Part shown: piece by piece, positions 1 to 8,389 of the stretch
How positions within the stretch are numbered: position 1 is the stretch's first letter
Layout: every line of letters begins with the position of its first letter
Assembly: GCF_000384295.1 (NCBI RefSeq)
Contig: NZ_KB913037.1
Span: 1,965,975-2,029,974, forward strand
Length of the DNA stretch: 64,000 bases
Direction of reading: 5' to 3'
Source of the DNA: Amycolatopsis balhimycina FH 1894
GTDB lineage: Bacteria > Actinomycetota > Actinomycetes > Mycobacteriales > Pseudonocardiaceae
Translations under genes and position numbers: made by a program
Notes under the pieces: generated by a model
Databases searched by the model: none
The model's input: the letters and a program-made list of their open reading frames with translations, nothing else
What the model was told of the DNA's origin: nothing

Positions 1-128
1 TTGGCCTCGAACACATCCCAGGTTTCGGTCAGCGACCACGGCAGTACGAACGGTGCGTTCGCCTCGCGCAGCAGCCGGGCTATCGCCGGGGTGATGGCAT
101 GCTGATGTACGTCGATACGTCCGTCCAC
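1..128 (-). CDS. Amidohydrolase (amidohydrolase_2 type), N-terminal part
   Basis: Reading leftwards from a GTG at 128, the frame stays open to the window edge and begins MDGRIDVHQHAITPAIARLL. The IDVHQH start is the first metal-binding HxH strand of TIM-barrel amidohydrolases of the 6-methylsalicylate/ACMS-decarboxylase type, which hydrolyse or decarboxylate aromatic or cyclic acids. Only about 42 residues are present, so substrate cannot be judged. It diverges from the O-methyltransferase at 237 and shares its roughly 110 bp promoter region. No strong ribosome-binding site is visible, so the start is tentative. Confidence 0.6.
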   Translation of the reverse strand, partial: MDGRIDVHQHAITPAIARLLREANAPFVLPWSLTETWDVFEA

Positions 129-236
129 CCGCGTAACACACCGCATCCGGCTGGGGCACCGCTCGGGCCGCTCTTACAGAGTTTCCCCAGCGTGGTGGCG
201 CACTGTCCGGCTAGGAAAACAGAAAGGACCCCGACC

Positions 237-1256
237 GTGACGTCAGTGACCACACCCATGACCCGAGCAGTGGCCGCCGACCCCGTCGCGCTCAAGCGGC
301 TCGGCAATGCCTTCTGCGAAGCCAAGCTCCTGCTGACCGCGACCGAGCTGGGCCTGTTCACCGTGCTGGACGCGGGCCCGGCCACCGCCGAGGAGGTCCG
401 GGCCGCGCTGAAGCTCGGTGAACGCGGGGTGCGTGACTTCCTGGACGCGCTGGTGGCTCTCGGCCTGCTCGAGAGAACGGACGGCAGGTATCGCAACGGC
501 CCGGCCGCGGGACAGTTCCTCGTTCGTGACAAGGAAAGCTATGCCGGCGGGTTCCTCGAGCGCGCGAACCGGATGCTGTACCCCGCGTGGGGAAACCTCA
601 CCGAGGCACTGCGTACGGGCGCCCCGCAGGCCCAAGCGCCCTACAGCGCGGTGGCCGCGAACCCGGCGAAGCTGACGGCGTTCCTGTCCATGATGGACTC
701 GGTGAACGGCCTCCTGGTACCGGACATCGACCGGGCGTTCCCGTGGGCGGAGGTGCGCACCGTGGCGGACATCGGCGGTGCCCGCGGCAACCTGGCCGGA
801 CTGCTCGCCCGGAACCACGACACGTTGCGTGGCACGGTGTTCGACCTGCCGGCGCTGAACGAGGCGGCCAACGCGCACCTGGCCGGCCTGGGTGTCGCCG
901 ACCGCGTGACGTTCCAGCCTGGTGACTTCTTCGCCGACGAGCTGCCCACCGCGGACGTGCTGATCCTCGGGCACGTGCTGCACAACTGGTCGCCCGAGCA
1001 ACGCAAGCAACTGGTGGAGCTGTGCTACGCGGCGCTGGAGCCCGGCGGCGCGCTGCTCGTGTACGACGCCATGCTGGACGACGAACCGGGGAGCATCAGC
1101 AAGCTCCTGGTCAGTCTCAACATGTTGCTGGTCACCGAGGGTGGCTCCGAGTACCCCGTCGGCGAGTGCCTCGGCTACTTGGCCGACGCCGGTTTCCGCA
1201 CGACCGGATCGCACCCGATCGGCGCCGACAACACCCTGGTGATCGGCTACAAGTAG
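237..1256 (+). CDS. SAM-dependent O-methyltransferase (methyltransf_2 family)
   Basis: A 339-residue protein, the usual size for small-molecule O-methyltransferases of the kind that tailor polyketides. A winged-helix dimerisation region (about residues 15-90) precedes a Rossmann SAM-binding domain. Motif I reads VADIGGARGNLAGLL. GHVLHNW carries the histidine that normally acts as catalytic base. The GTG at 237 is chosen because AGAAAGGA lies about 8 bases upstream; the same frame is open back to an ATG at 99, but that stretch shows no homology. The acceptor is unknown. A perfect stem-loop follows the stop. Neighbouring methyltransferases, flavin monooxygenases and sugar epimerases point to a tailoring role in a biosynthetic cluster. 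Confidence 0.88.
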   Translation: MTSVTTPMTRAVAADPVALKRLGNAFCEAKLLLTATELGLFTVLDAGPATAEEVRAALKLGERGVRDFLDALVALGLLERTDGRYRNGPAAGQFLVRDKESYAGGFLERANRMLYPAWGNLTEALRTGAPQAQAPYSAVAANPAKLTAFLSMMDSVNGLLVPDIDRAFPWAEVRTVADIGGARGNLAGLLARNHDTLRGTVFDLPALNEAANAHLAGLGVADRVTFQPGDFFADELPTADVLILGHVLHNWSPEQRKQLVELCYAALEPGGALLVYDAMLDDEPGSISKLLVSLNMLLVTEGGSEYPVGECLGYLADAGFRTTGSHPIGADNTLVIGYK

Positions 1257-1290
1257 CGTCGCGGACGAAAACTTTTCCCGCCTCCGGCTT

Positions 1291-1333
1291 CGGCGGAGTG
1301 GGCGCGGCCGGATCGGCCTCGCCCACTCCGCCG
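1291..1333. terminator. Bidirectional terminator-like stem-loop
   Basis: A perfect 14-bp inverted repeat (CGGCGGAGTGGGCG at 1291-1304 and its complement at 1320-1333) encloses a 15-base loop that is itself nearly palindromic. It sits between two convergent genes, ending at 1256 (+) and 1353 (-), so it can stop transcription from both sides. Confidence 0.85.
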
Positions 1334-1352
1334 AGCAGCGGATCACGCTGCA

Positions 1353-2168
1353 CTAGCCGGCTCGCTTCTCCAGCACCACCAGCTGGCTGGCCACCGGGTA
1401 CAGCGCACTCAGGTTGTACGAGTCGATGTTGGCCACCACCCGTTCCGGGTCGAACTCGGGGAAGCCGAGCAGCTCGGCCGGGTTGCCGTGGACCATGTCC
1501 ATGCCGGAGTTCTTGACCAGGGCGCCGACGTCGATGTTGATGCCCCAGAAGTTGCGCGGCAGCATACCGAATGGGGGAAGGTCGAAGAACAGGTCGATGG
1601 TGAGCACGGCCCGGCCACCCGGCTTGAGCAGCCGGCGCATCGCGTCGACGATCTCACCGGCCTCCCCCTGGTCGACGTGCTCGAGCACGGAGATCGCGAA
1701 GATCCGGTCGAACGTGCCTTCCGGGAGGTCGACGGCCTGCAGCGGCCGCTCGATCAGGGTGACGTCCGCATCGAAGTAGGACAGGAACGTCGCGTGCTGG
1801 TCCCGCGCCGTGTTCGGCTGGTTCTCCTTGAGCGAGGTGGTCCACCGGGTGTCCTCCGGCACCGACGGGTCCACATTGAACACTTCGCAGCCGGCGTCGG
1901 CGAGTGTCACCTGGAACCCGCTCAGCCATCCGCCCACGTCGATAACGCGCATGCCGGGCTGCAGATCGGCGGTGAAAAACGCCCACGGGTACTCGTAAAA
2001 TCGCGTCAAGCTGTTGCGCTGAAAACCGAACGGCCCGTACCGCTTCGGGTCCTCGTCGTCGAACCGATGCCGGACGTCCACCGAGTTTTCCACGGAGAAC
2101 CCGAACGGTGCACCCCAGCGCCAGTTCCACTCACCATACTGTTCGGGCAGCTCTTTGGTGGCAATCAT
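1353..2168 (-). CDS. Class I SAM-dependent methyltransferase
   Basis: A 271-residue protein. Motif I is VIDVGGWLSGFQVTLADAG, the acidic residue ending strand 2 is in VFNVDPS, and FDRIFAISVLEHVDQGEAGE with LLKPGGRAVLTIDLF gives motifs II-III of methyltransf_11/25 enzymes. The ATG has a clear GGAGG about 5 bases upstream. The N-terminus (to about residue 80) is rich in aromatic residues and likely forms the acceptor pocket. It is the last gene of a leftward pair with the FAD monooxygenase at 2274. The substrate, and whether it methylates O, N or C, cannot be told. It is not a close relative of the methyltransferases at 237 or 4518. Confidence 0.85.
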   Translation of the reverse strand: MIATKELPEQYGEWNWRWGAPFGFSVENSVDVRHRFDDEDPKRYGPFGFQRNSLTRFYEYPWAFFTADLQPGMRVIDVGGWLSGFQVTLADAGCEVFNVDPSVPEDTRWTTSLKENQPNTARDQHATFLSYFDADVTLIERPLQAVDLPEGTFDRIFAISVLEHVDQGEAGEIVDAMRRLLKPGGRAVLTIDLFFDLPPFGMLPRNFWGINIDVGALVKNSGMDMVHGNPAELLGFPEFDPERVVANIDSYNLSALYPVASQLVVLEKRAG

Positions 2169-2273
2169 TGATCCTCCAACACTTTTCGCCGGCCAGCAGC
2201 GGTCCCGATACTTGCCGGTCCGGGTGGTGCCCAGCTGGAGTCACCCGGTCCGGCCGGTAGAGGGCCGCTGGTG

Positions 2274-3446
2274 TCAGAAATTGAACGTCCGTTCGATCTG
2301 TTCGAGCGCCTGGCCGACCACGGAGTTGCCTTCGTCGAGCATGCGCTGATCGTGGCCGGCGATGCCCGCTCTTTCGTCCTGGTGGATGCCGACCGCGAGG
2401 CGCCCGGCGTCATGCAGGGCAAGGCCGTCCGTCAGCACGCCCACGGACGGCACCACCCGCGCCGCCGACCCCAGCGTCGTCGCCAGGCCCGACCGGCGTG
2501 GCTGCAACGGCACCGATGCCTGGATCGGCGCGGTGAACAGGCCGCGTTCGACCGACTGCGTGACCAGCTGCACCACCGCCGGATGCCAGGAAGCGACCTG
2601 CTCCATCACGATCTCGTGCACCATCGCCTGCCCGTAGCCGGCAAGCTCGGACCGCGCGGGCAGCACGGACGTCCACTTGACGTACCCGCGCAGCCCCGCG
2701 AGCCCGGCGGCGCCCAGCTGGGCGGACCGGCTCAGCGCCTGCGGCAGGTACGCACAGACCGTCATCGCGGTCCGCCGCGGCCCCAGAATCGGCCGGTCGT
2801 GCAGCAGGAAACCTCTGGGCAGCTGGGTGAACAGCTCCCGTTCGATCGGGGCATGCCCGTGGATCGCGACCAGCCCGGTGTCCAGCAGCTCGAGCTTGCC
2901 GAGGTGCGCGTCTCGCGCGGCGGAATGCCGCCCGTCGGCGAGGACGAGCAGATCCCCGTGCGCCTCGCCGCCGTCGGCGAACCGGATCCCGACTCGATCG
3001 CGTAGTTCCCGGTACCCGGTCACGGTGTGGCCGAACCGCACGATGTCGGGCATCCCGGCGAGCAGAATCGTGCGCAGCCGTTCATGGTCCATGACCGTGT
3101 GGGCCGGCGCGGAGCTCATTTTGGCGGCCTCGACGCTGTGCACCTCGCACAGGTGGGTGTCGTAGTGTGTCAGCAGGGCGTCGTCGAGCGCGTTCCGCAG
3201 CTCGAGGCATCGGTCGTACAAGTCGGCGGACAGGCACGAGGCGAGTCCCGCGAGCGCCCATTTGTCCACCCGCAGCAAGGTCTTTCTCTCCTCGACCGCG
3301 ATGTGCTCACGTTTTTCGTAAACGGTCACGGGAACGCCGCGTTTGCGCAGTCCGTGCGCGAGGCTCAGTCCGGGCACACTTGCCCCGACGACGAGCACAT
3401 TCGGCGCTGTCTTCCGCTGTCCCAGCACTGGGCCCATCCTCCCCAC
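2274..3446 (-). CDS. FAD-dependent monooxygenase-like protein with degenerate FAD motifs
   Basis: A 390-residue protein clearly related to aromatic-ring hydroxylases and to the intact enzyme at 6327; they share YMKWT/YVKWT, ADWHP/ASWHP and LDTGL blocks. The dinucleotide-binding loop, normally GxGxxG, reads GASVPGLSLAHGL. The second FAD motif, normally GDAxHxxxP, reads LGSAARVVPSVGVLTDG, so the key GD aspartate is replaced by serine and the histidine is lost. It may bind FAD poorly or act as a non-catalytic partner. The GTG at 3446 and an ATG at 3437 are both possible starts. A divergent epimerase begins 100 bp away, suggesting shared control. Confidence 0.8.
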   Translation of the reverse strand: MGRMGPVLGQRKTAPNVLVVGASVPGLSLAHGLRKRGVPVTVYEKREHIAVEERKTLLRVDKWALAGLASCLSADLYDRCLELRNALDDALLTHYDTHLCEVHSVEAAKMSSAPAHTVMDHERLRTILLAGMPDIVRFGHTVTGYRELRDRVGIRFADGGEAHGDLLVLADGRHSAARDAHLGKLELLDTGLVAIHGHAPIERELFTQLPRGFLLHDRPILGPRRTAMTVCAYLPQALSRSAQLGAAGLAGLRGYVKWTSVLPARSELAGYGQAMVHEIVMEQVASWHPAVVQLVTQSVERGLFTAPIQASVPLQPRRSGLATTLGSAARVVPSVGVLTDGLALHDAGRLAVGIHQDERAGIAGHDQRMLDEGNSVVGQALEQIERTFNF

Positions 3447-3546
3447 GGCACTCGAAGTTCCCTCGAAGAGCGCGGCGGCAGCCTGAGACGTTCTCTAGAA
3501 CCGCGCGGTCGAATGTCACGACCAGCCGAAGCGATGCGGAGTACCG

Positions 3547-4527
3547 ATGCCCATTTCAGCAGCAGAAGCCGGCTCGACGAGCCGGACGATCCACCGGGCC
3601 GCGGTGATCGGTGCCGGTGGGTTCATCGGTACGCGGCTTTCCGTGGCGCTGACCAACGAGCACGTGGACACCGCGTGCTTCACCCGGGTGACCCGCGCGC
3701 TCGACGACTCCGATGAGTTGAGTTACGTCCTGCACCGCGTCCCGGTGATCTATTACCTGGCCAGCAGCATCAACCCCACGCTGGGCGAGCAGTACCCCGA
3801 ACGGGCGAGGGAGGACCACCGGACGTTCGCCAAGCTGCTCGCCCGGCTGGCCTGCCGCGACGAACCGCCGACCGTGGTGCTCACCAGCTCAGGGGGAACT
3901 GTCTACGAACAGGACGTCTTGCCGCCGTACGACGAACGGTCCCCGGTGCGTGCGGTGGGGCGCTACGGCGCCGCCAAGCTCGCTCTCGAGGAGGAACTGC
4001 ACGCGTACTCGGGACGGATCGCCGGGGTCATCCTGCGACTGTCCAATGCGTACGGACCAGGCCAGCGGCCGGGGAAGGGGCAGGGCGTGCTCGGCTACTG
4101 GCTGCGCGCGGCCCTGGACGGCCGGCCGCTGCAGGTGATCAGTGATCCGGGCAGCACTCGCGACTACGTGTACATCGACGACGTCGTGGACTGCATGTGG
4201 CGGATCGACAACATGGTGCGCGACGGCCTGCTCGGCGAGCGCGAACCCCTGGTGCTCAACGTGGGTTCCGGCGTGGGCACCTCGCTGACCGAGCTCGTCG
4301 GCATAGTCCGGACCGTGCTGGGCCGGGACATCCCGGTGCAGTACACCACCGGCCGCGAGCTGGACCGCAGACATGTCTGGCTCGACGTCGGCCAGGCTTA
4401 CCAGACGCTCGGCTGGCGCCCGACCACATCGCTGGTCGACGGCGTCGCCGCGATGTGGCGCTGGACCAGAGACCAGCGGCAACGACAGTCCGTCAACCGT
4501 ACAGATGGAGCCCACCAGTGGTACTGA
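3547..4527 (+). CDS. NAD-dependent epimerase/dehydratase (extended SDR)
   Basis: A 326-residue extended short-chain dehydrogenase of the UDP-glucose 4-epimerase/dTDP-sugar dehydratase class. It has the NAD-binding loop AVIGAGGFIGTRL, the active-site serines in VVLTSSGGTVYE and the YGAAK catalytic Tyr-Lys pair. STRDYVYIDDVVD and LNVGSG are typical nucleotide-sugar contacts. The ATG is preceded by GCGGAG. The end overlaps the next gene by 10 bases, so they are probably translated together. It likely modifies a nucleotide-activated sugar for the cluster, but no glycosyltransferase is in the window and the exact reaction is open. Confidence 0.85.
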   Translation: MPISAAEAGSTSRTIHRAAVIGAGGFIGTRLSVALTNEHVDTACFTRVTRALDDSDELSYVLHRVPVIYYLASSINPTLGEQYPERAREDHRTFAKLLARLACRDEPPTVVLTSSGGTVYEQDVLPPYDERSPVRAVGRYGAAKLALEEELHAYSGRIAGVILRLSNAYGPGQRPGKGQGVLGYWLRAALDGRPLQVISDPGSTRDYVYIDDVVDCMWRIDNMVRDGLLGEREPLVLNVGSGVGTSLTELVGIVRTVLGRDIPVQYTTGRELDRRHVWLDVGQAYQTLGWRPTTSLVDGVAAMWRWTRDQRQRQSVNRTDGAHQWY

Positions 4528-5258
4528 GCGAAGCAATGGCCCGTGCCGGTCAGGCACTGATCAGCAACACGGCCCCGAACGGCAAGGCATACTGGGCGGG
4601 CCGGTTCTGGGATCGGGACAGCGCCGAACGGCACCCGGTCCTGGCCGGTGAGTTCCTCAAGCAGAAGCAAACCATCGCCGGCTATCTCGACAAGTACGGC
4701 CGTGACGCCGAACGCTCGATCGAGTTCGCCTGCGGCACCGGCGAGTTCACCAGGCTGACCGCCGAGCACACCGGCGTCAGGCAGATGCGAGCGCTCGACA
4801 TCTCCGCCCAGGGTCTGCAGATCGCCCGGAGCCGGGTCCGCCACGACAACATCACCTTCCAGCAGGGCGACTTCTGGGCCGACCACGACTTCGAGCCGGC
4901 CGAGCTGGTGCTGTGCATCGACGCCATCCACCATCTGGGCAACATCGGCGACGTCCTCCGGCACATCCGCCGGTGGGTCGAGCCGGGCGGGATCTTCATC
5001 GGCAACCTGTTCACCGGCGACAACTTCCACGAGTTCGAGCGCAAGCGCTACGGCTCCTTGGAGCACCTCTGGCGGACCACGCTGTTCTTCGGCACCGCAC
5101 TGGCGATCAAGGTCTCCGGCGGCCGGCTGTACACCGGGTCGCACCGCACCCAGCTGCTGCCGACAGCGGCCGGCGAACAGCTCGTCCGGGACGTGTTCGA
5201 CGAAGTGCTCGAGGTCAGCCGGGACCCGTACTTCACCGCGTTCGTGGCCCGGGCCTGA
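4518..5258 (+). CDS. Class I SAM-dependent methyltransferase
   Basis: A 246-residue protein with motif I in SIEFACGTGEFTRL, the strand-2 acidic residue in MRALDIS, and the post-II segment LVLCIDAIHHLGNIGDVL of methyltransf_25-type enzymes. The GTG at 4518 has GATGGAG seven bases upstream and overlaps the preceding epimerase by 10 bases. The next epimerase begins 4 bases after its stop. Being enclosed by two sugar epimerases, a sugar O- or C-methyltransferase is a reasonable inference, although an aglycone substrate cannot be excluded. Confidence 0.85.
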   Translation: MVLSEAMARAGQALISNTAPNGKAYWAGRFWDRDSAERHPVLAGEFLKQKQTIAGYLDKYGRDAERSIEFACGTGEFTRLTAEHTGVRQMRALDISAQGLQIARSRVRHDNITFQQGDFWADHDFEPAELVLCIDAIHHLGNIGDVLRHIRRWVEPGGIFIGNLFTGDNFHEFERKRYGSLEHLWRTTLFFGTALAIKVSGGRLYTGSHRTQLLPTAAGEQLVRDVFDEVLEVSRDPYFTAFVARA

Positions 5259-5262
5259 CGCG

Positions 5263-6321
5263 GTGCACGTCCTCGTCACCGGCGGCGCCGGGTTCATCGG
5301 CCGGCAGGTCGTGCGGGCGCTTGCCGCCGCCGGACACCGGATCCGGGTCCTGGACGCGCTGCTCCCGGACACGCACAGCGAAGAACAGCCACCCCGGTTC
5401 CCGGACGGCGTCGAGTTCGTCCGCGGCGACCTGCGGTCCGCGGACACCACGGCGCGCGCGTTGCGGGGCATCGACCTGGTCAGCCACCACGCCGCGGTCG
5501 TCGGCCGGGGCAAGGAGATGCTGGACGCCCCGCACCACGTGTCGTGCAACGACCTGGGCACCGCCAACCTGCTCGCGGAGATGGCCCGCCAGGACGTCGG
5601 GCGGCTCATCCTGGCCGGAACCGTGGCGATCTACGGCGACAGCAACTACAGCTGCCCGGAGCACGGCCGGATGCGCCCGCCGCGGCGCAGCCTGGCCGAC
5701 CTGGAGGCGGGCCGGTTCCAGCCACGCTGCGACCGGTGTGGCACCGAGTTGCGCGACTTCCCGGTCACCGAGGAAGACGCCCTGGATCCGCCACGGAACA
5801 TCTACGCCATCACCAAGCTGACCCAGGAGTACCTGAGCGAGGCGTGGGCGAGGGAGACCGGTGCGCAGGCGACCGTGTTGCGGTACCACAACGTCTACGG
5901 GCCGGACATCCCCTACCAGAGCCCGTACTCCGGTGTGGCGGCGGTGTTCCGGAGCGCGGTTGCCCGCGGCGAGGCACCGCAGCTGTACGAGGACGGCAAT
6001 CCCACCCGCGACTTCGTGCACGTGTCCGACGTGGCCACGGCGACGACCGCGGTGATGGGCCTGGAGCCGACCGGGTTCCGTGCCTACAACGTCGCCTCCG
6101 GAACCCCGCACAGCATCGGCGACGTGGCTCGCGCACTGGTCGCGGCCCGGGGCGGGCCGGCGCCCGTGGTGACCGGGAAGTTCCGGATCGGGGACGTGCG
6201 GCACATCGTGGCCGCCCCGGCGCGGCTGATGCGGGAAACCACGTGGCGGCCCGCGATGGACTTCGAGTCCGGGATGAAGGAGTTCGCGCACGAGCCCATG
6301 TACGGCGGACCGGAGGGCTGA
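5263..6321 (+). CDS. NAD-dependent epimerase, dTDP-L-rhamnose 4-epimerase-like
   Basis: A 352-residue extended SDR. The N-terminus MHVLVTGGAGFIGRQVV is the NAD-binding loop, LAGTVAIYG holds the active-site region and YAITK is the Tyr/Lys pair. Between residues about 127 and 168 lies a cysteine-rich insertion (SCPEHG then CDRCGTE) that looks like a small metal-binding loop. This insertion marks the WbiB-type dTDP-L-rhamnose 4-epimerases, which interconvert L-rhamnose and 6-deoxy-L-talose nucleotides. The GTG start is four bases after the methyltransferase stop. A 6-deoxy-L-talose-type sugar is inferred; no genes for dTDP-rhamnose synthesis are seen here. Confidence 0.82.
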   Translation: MHVLVTGGAGFIGRQVVRALAAAGHRIRVLDALLPDTHSEEQPPRFPDGVEFVRGDLRSADTTARALRGIDLVSHHAAVVGRGKEMLDAPHHVSCNDLGTANLLAEMARQDVGRLILAGTVAIYGDSNYSCPEHGRMRPPRRSLADLEAGRFQPRCDRCGTELRDFPVTEEDALDPPRNIYAITKLTQEYLSEAWARETGAQATVLRYHNVYGPDIPYQSPYSGVAAVFRSAVARGEAPQLYEDGNPTRDFVHVSDVATATTAVMGLEPTGFRAYNVASGTPHSIGDVARALVAARGGPAPVVTGKFRIGDVRHIVAAPARLMRETTWRPAMDFESGMKEFAHEPMYGGPEG

Positions 6322-6326
6322 AGCGA

Positions 6327-7493
6327 ATGGCACTGCGAGTGATCGTCGCCGGCGCCGGCATCGGCGGACTGTGCCTGGCCCAGGGCCTGCGGCAGGCCGG
6401 CATCGAGGTGACGGTGTACGAACAGGACCCCGCGGCGTTCGCCCGCGGTCAGGGCTACCGGCTGCGGATCGACCGGCACGGCACCGCGGCGCTGCGCGAC
6501 TGCCTGCCCCCGGACTCGTTCGCCCGGTACGAACAGACTGCCAACCCTCCGTACGAATCGATCGGCGCGGTGTACGACCACCACCTGGAGGTGCGCTACC
6601 AGCACGCGCAGCGGTCGACGACCTGGGATCCGGCCAACGCGGCCCGAGGCGTGAACCGGTTGACTCTTCGAGAGGTGCTGCTCGGCGGACTTGCCGATGT
6701 CGTCCGGTTCGACGCCAGGGTCACCGGTTTCGACCTGCGCCCCGGCGGCGTGCGAGTGCGTCTCGACGGCGGTGGTACCGACAGCGCGGACCTGCTGGTC
6801 GGCGCGGACGGACTCGGCTCGGCTGTGCGCCGCGGTCTCGTCCCCGAGGCCGAGGTGCTCGACACGGGCCTGCGGGCCATCTATGGAATGACTCCGTTGG
6901 ACGACGCGCTGCTCGCCGCCCTGCCGCCCGCACTGTTCGGTGGTTCCTGTCCGGTGCAGGGGCCCGAGCGGCGAACCCTGGCCCTGGGTTCGTACCAGCC
7001 GGTGCGTTCGCCGGCGGAGTTCGATCTCACTCCGGTCCCGGACTACATGAAGTGGACGCTGGTGGCACCGATGGCCACATACTCGATGACCGAACCGGAG
7101 TTCTGGTCGGCCGCACCGGAACGATTGCTCACCGAGGCGTTGCGGTGCGTCGCGGACTGGCATCCGGCCCTGGTGGACCTGGTGCACCGCAGCGACCCCG
7201 CGGTGACTTTCCCGCTGGCCATCCGCGCGGCGGCGCAGCTACCCGAACTGCCCGCGGTTCCGGTGACGCTGATCGGTGACGCCATCCACGCCACCACACC
7301 GGTCGGTGGCACCGGCGCGAACACCGCGCTGCGAGATGCCGCGCTGCTCCGCCACCATCTCGACTCGGCAGACGGGCTGGTCGACGCGTTGACCACGTAC
7401 CAGGCCGAGATGCGTGACTACGGCGCCGCTGCGGCACGGAACTCGTTACGTGGCGCGGAAACCATCTTCCGATGCGACCCCTTACCCATCTGA
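6327..7493 (+). CDS. FAD-dependent monooxygenase (aromatic hydroxylase type)
   Basis: A 388-residue flavoprotein with all hallmark motifs: VIVAGAGIGGLCLAQGL (GxGxxG), LLVGADGLGSAVR (the DG motif) and LIGDAIHATTPVGGTGANTAL (GD motif and flavin loop). The ATG at 6327 has GGAGGG about 10 bases upstream and directly follows the epimerase. It is a paralogue of the degenerate protein at 2274. A hydroxylation or epoxidation of the cluster product with FAD and NAD(P)H is the expected role. It is the functional member of the pair, and the fourth gene of a rightward operon from 3547. Confidence 0.88.
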   Translation: MALRVIVAGAGIGGLCLAQGLRQAGIEVTVYEQDPAAFARGQGYRLRIDRHGTAALRDCLPPDSFARYEQTANPPYESIGAVYDHHLEVRYQHAQRSTTWDPANAARGVNRLTLREVLLGGLADVVRFDARVTGFDLRPGGVRVRLDGGGTDSADLLVGADGLGSAVRRGLVPEAEVLDTGLRAIYGMTPLDDALLAALPPALFGGSCPVQGPERRTLALGSYQPVRSPAEFDLTPVPDYMKWTLVAPMATYSMTEPEFWSAAPERLLTEALRCVADWHPALVDLVHRSDPAVTFPLAIRAAAQLPELPAVPVTLIGDAIHATTPVGGTGANTALRDAALLRHHLDSADGLVDALTTYQAEMRDYGAAAARNSLRGAETIFRCDPLPI

Positions 7494-7517
7494 GGACGAC
7501 GAAAGTGAGGTTCGGCG

Positions 7518-7979
7518 GTGCCGAACAAAGTCCACCCAGCACCTCGACCCGTCGAGCGCCGAATCGCCGACCTGCGGGGCACCCTGAGCACCGGGAAACA
7601 TCTCTGGCTGGCCACGGCTGCGGACGGGATACCCCATCTGGTGCCGTTGGCCTACGTCTGGGACGGCACGGAACTGTTTTGCGCCACCAAGGAAGCCAGC
7701 CGTTCGGTGCGCAACGTCGCGGATTCCGGCATCGCGCGGGTAGCCGTGGGCAGCGCGACGGACGTGGTGCTGATCGACGCCACCGTTACCATCTCGACTC
7801 CCGCCGACGCCCCGCCGGCGGTGGCCTCGACGTTCGCTCAGCTCCCCTTGAACCCGGCCCGGGTCCCGGGCGTGGTGCTCCTGCGGCTGCGTCCCCAGCG
7901 AATCCTCGCTTGGCGTGAGCTGTCCGAAATGCCCGACCGGCTGATCATGGCAGCCGGCGAATGGGTGAGCCCGACGTGA
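7518..7979 (+). CDS. PPOX-class F420/FMN-dependent oxidoreductase-like protein
   Basis: A 153-residue split-barrel protein. GTLSTGKHLWLATAADGIPHLVPLAYVWDG is quoted here only by its ends: it opens with LSTGKHLWLATA and continues to PLAYVWDG, the entry of pyridoxamine-phosphate-oxidase-like flavoproteins. LFCATKEASRSVRNV forms the phosphate-binding stretch. Actinobacterial members often use F420 or bind it. The GTG start at 7518 has GTGAGG upstream. It follows the monooxygenase by 24 bases and overlaps the next small ORF by GTGA, so it belongs to the 3547-8212 operon. Function in the pathway is unknown. Confidence 0.75.
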   Translation: MPNKVHPAPRPVERRIADLRGTLSTGKHLWLATAADGIPHLVPLAYVWDGTELFCATKEASRSVRNVADSGIARVAVGSATDVVLIDATVTISTPADAPPAVASTFAQLPLNPARVPGVVLLRLRPQRILAWRELSEMPDRLIMAAGEWVSPT

Positions 7980-8212
7980 TCGCCCACGCGGACGGGAGCG
8001 CCACGGGCAAGCAGTCACCTGCCGCCCAGCCGATACTGAACAGGCTCCTGGCCGGCCTGATGGGCTATTGGTTCTACGTGCCGCTCGAGTGGTTCTACGT
8101 GCCACCCGAGCGATACGAGATGCCGGATGGCGCCACGCCCGCAGCGGACGATCGCTCGGCAACTCGTACTCATGACGCAGGTGGCGGGTGTAGCCCGACA
8201 GTGCCGGGCTGA
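7976..8212 (+). CDS. Small ORF with tandem WFYVP motif, unknown function
   Basis: A 78-residue ORF whose GTG overlaps the preceding stop as GTGA; an in-frame ATG at 7961 is the alternative. The middle reads WFYVPLEWFYVPPERYEMP, encoded by a 21-bp tandem duplication (8069-8089 and 8090-8110). The C-terminal third is low-complexity (Ala, Asp, Thr, Gly). No known domain is recognised. Translational coupling and the repeated aromatic motif support a real gene. It could be a small partner protein, a precursor-like peptide or the eroded start of a longer gene, because sequence after 8212 is decayed. Confidence 0.45.
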   Translation: MIAHADGSATGKQSPAAQPILNRLLAGLMGYWFYVPLEWFYVPPERYEMPDGATPAADDRSATRTHDAGGGCSPTVPG

Positions 8213-8389
8213 CTCCGGTACCCGGCACTACTTTCCCGCCCGCGGACGATCAAGACCCGGATCACAGCAGCACACACCAGCGACTTGTCCCGGCATCGCG
8301 CACCCACGAAGCCGGCCATCAACCTCAGCCACATCGAGCGCAGTCCGAAACAGATGTAAACGCGAGCTCGCGCCCAGCACGGTTCGGCG
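8213..8389. other. Intergenic stretch, no gene seen
   Basis: No coding pattern convincing on either strand. It lies between the end of the tailoring operon and a string of gene fragments, and probably contains a deletion junction. Confidence 0.5.

Noticed and set aside
99..236. Longer N-terminus for the O-methyltransferase (ATG at 99)
   Set aside because: These 46 codons overlap the divergent amidohydrolase start and lack similarity; GTG 237 has the ribosome-binding site.
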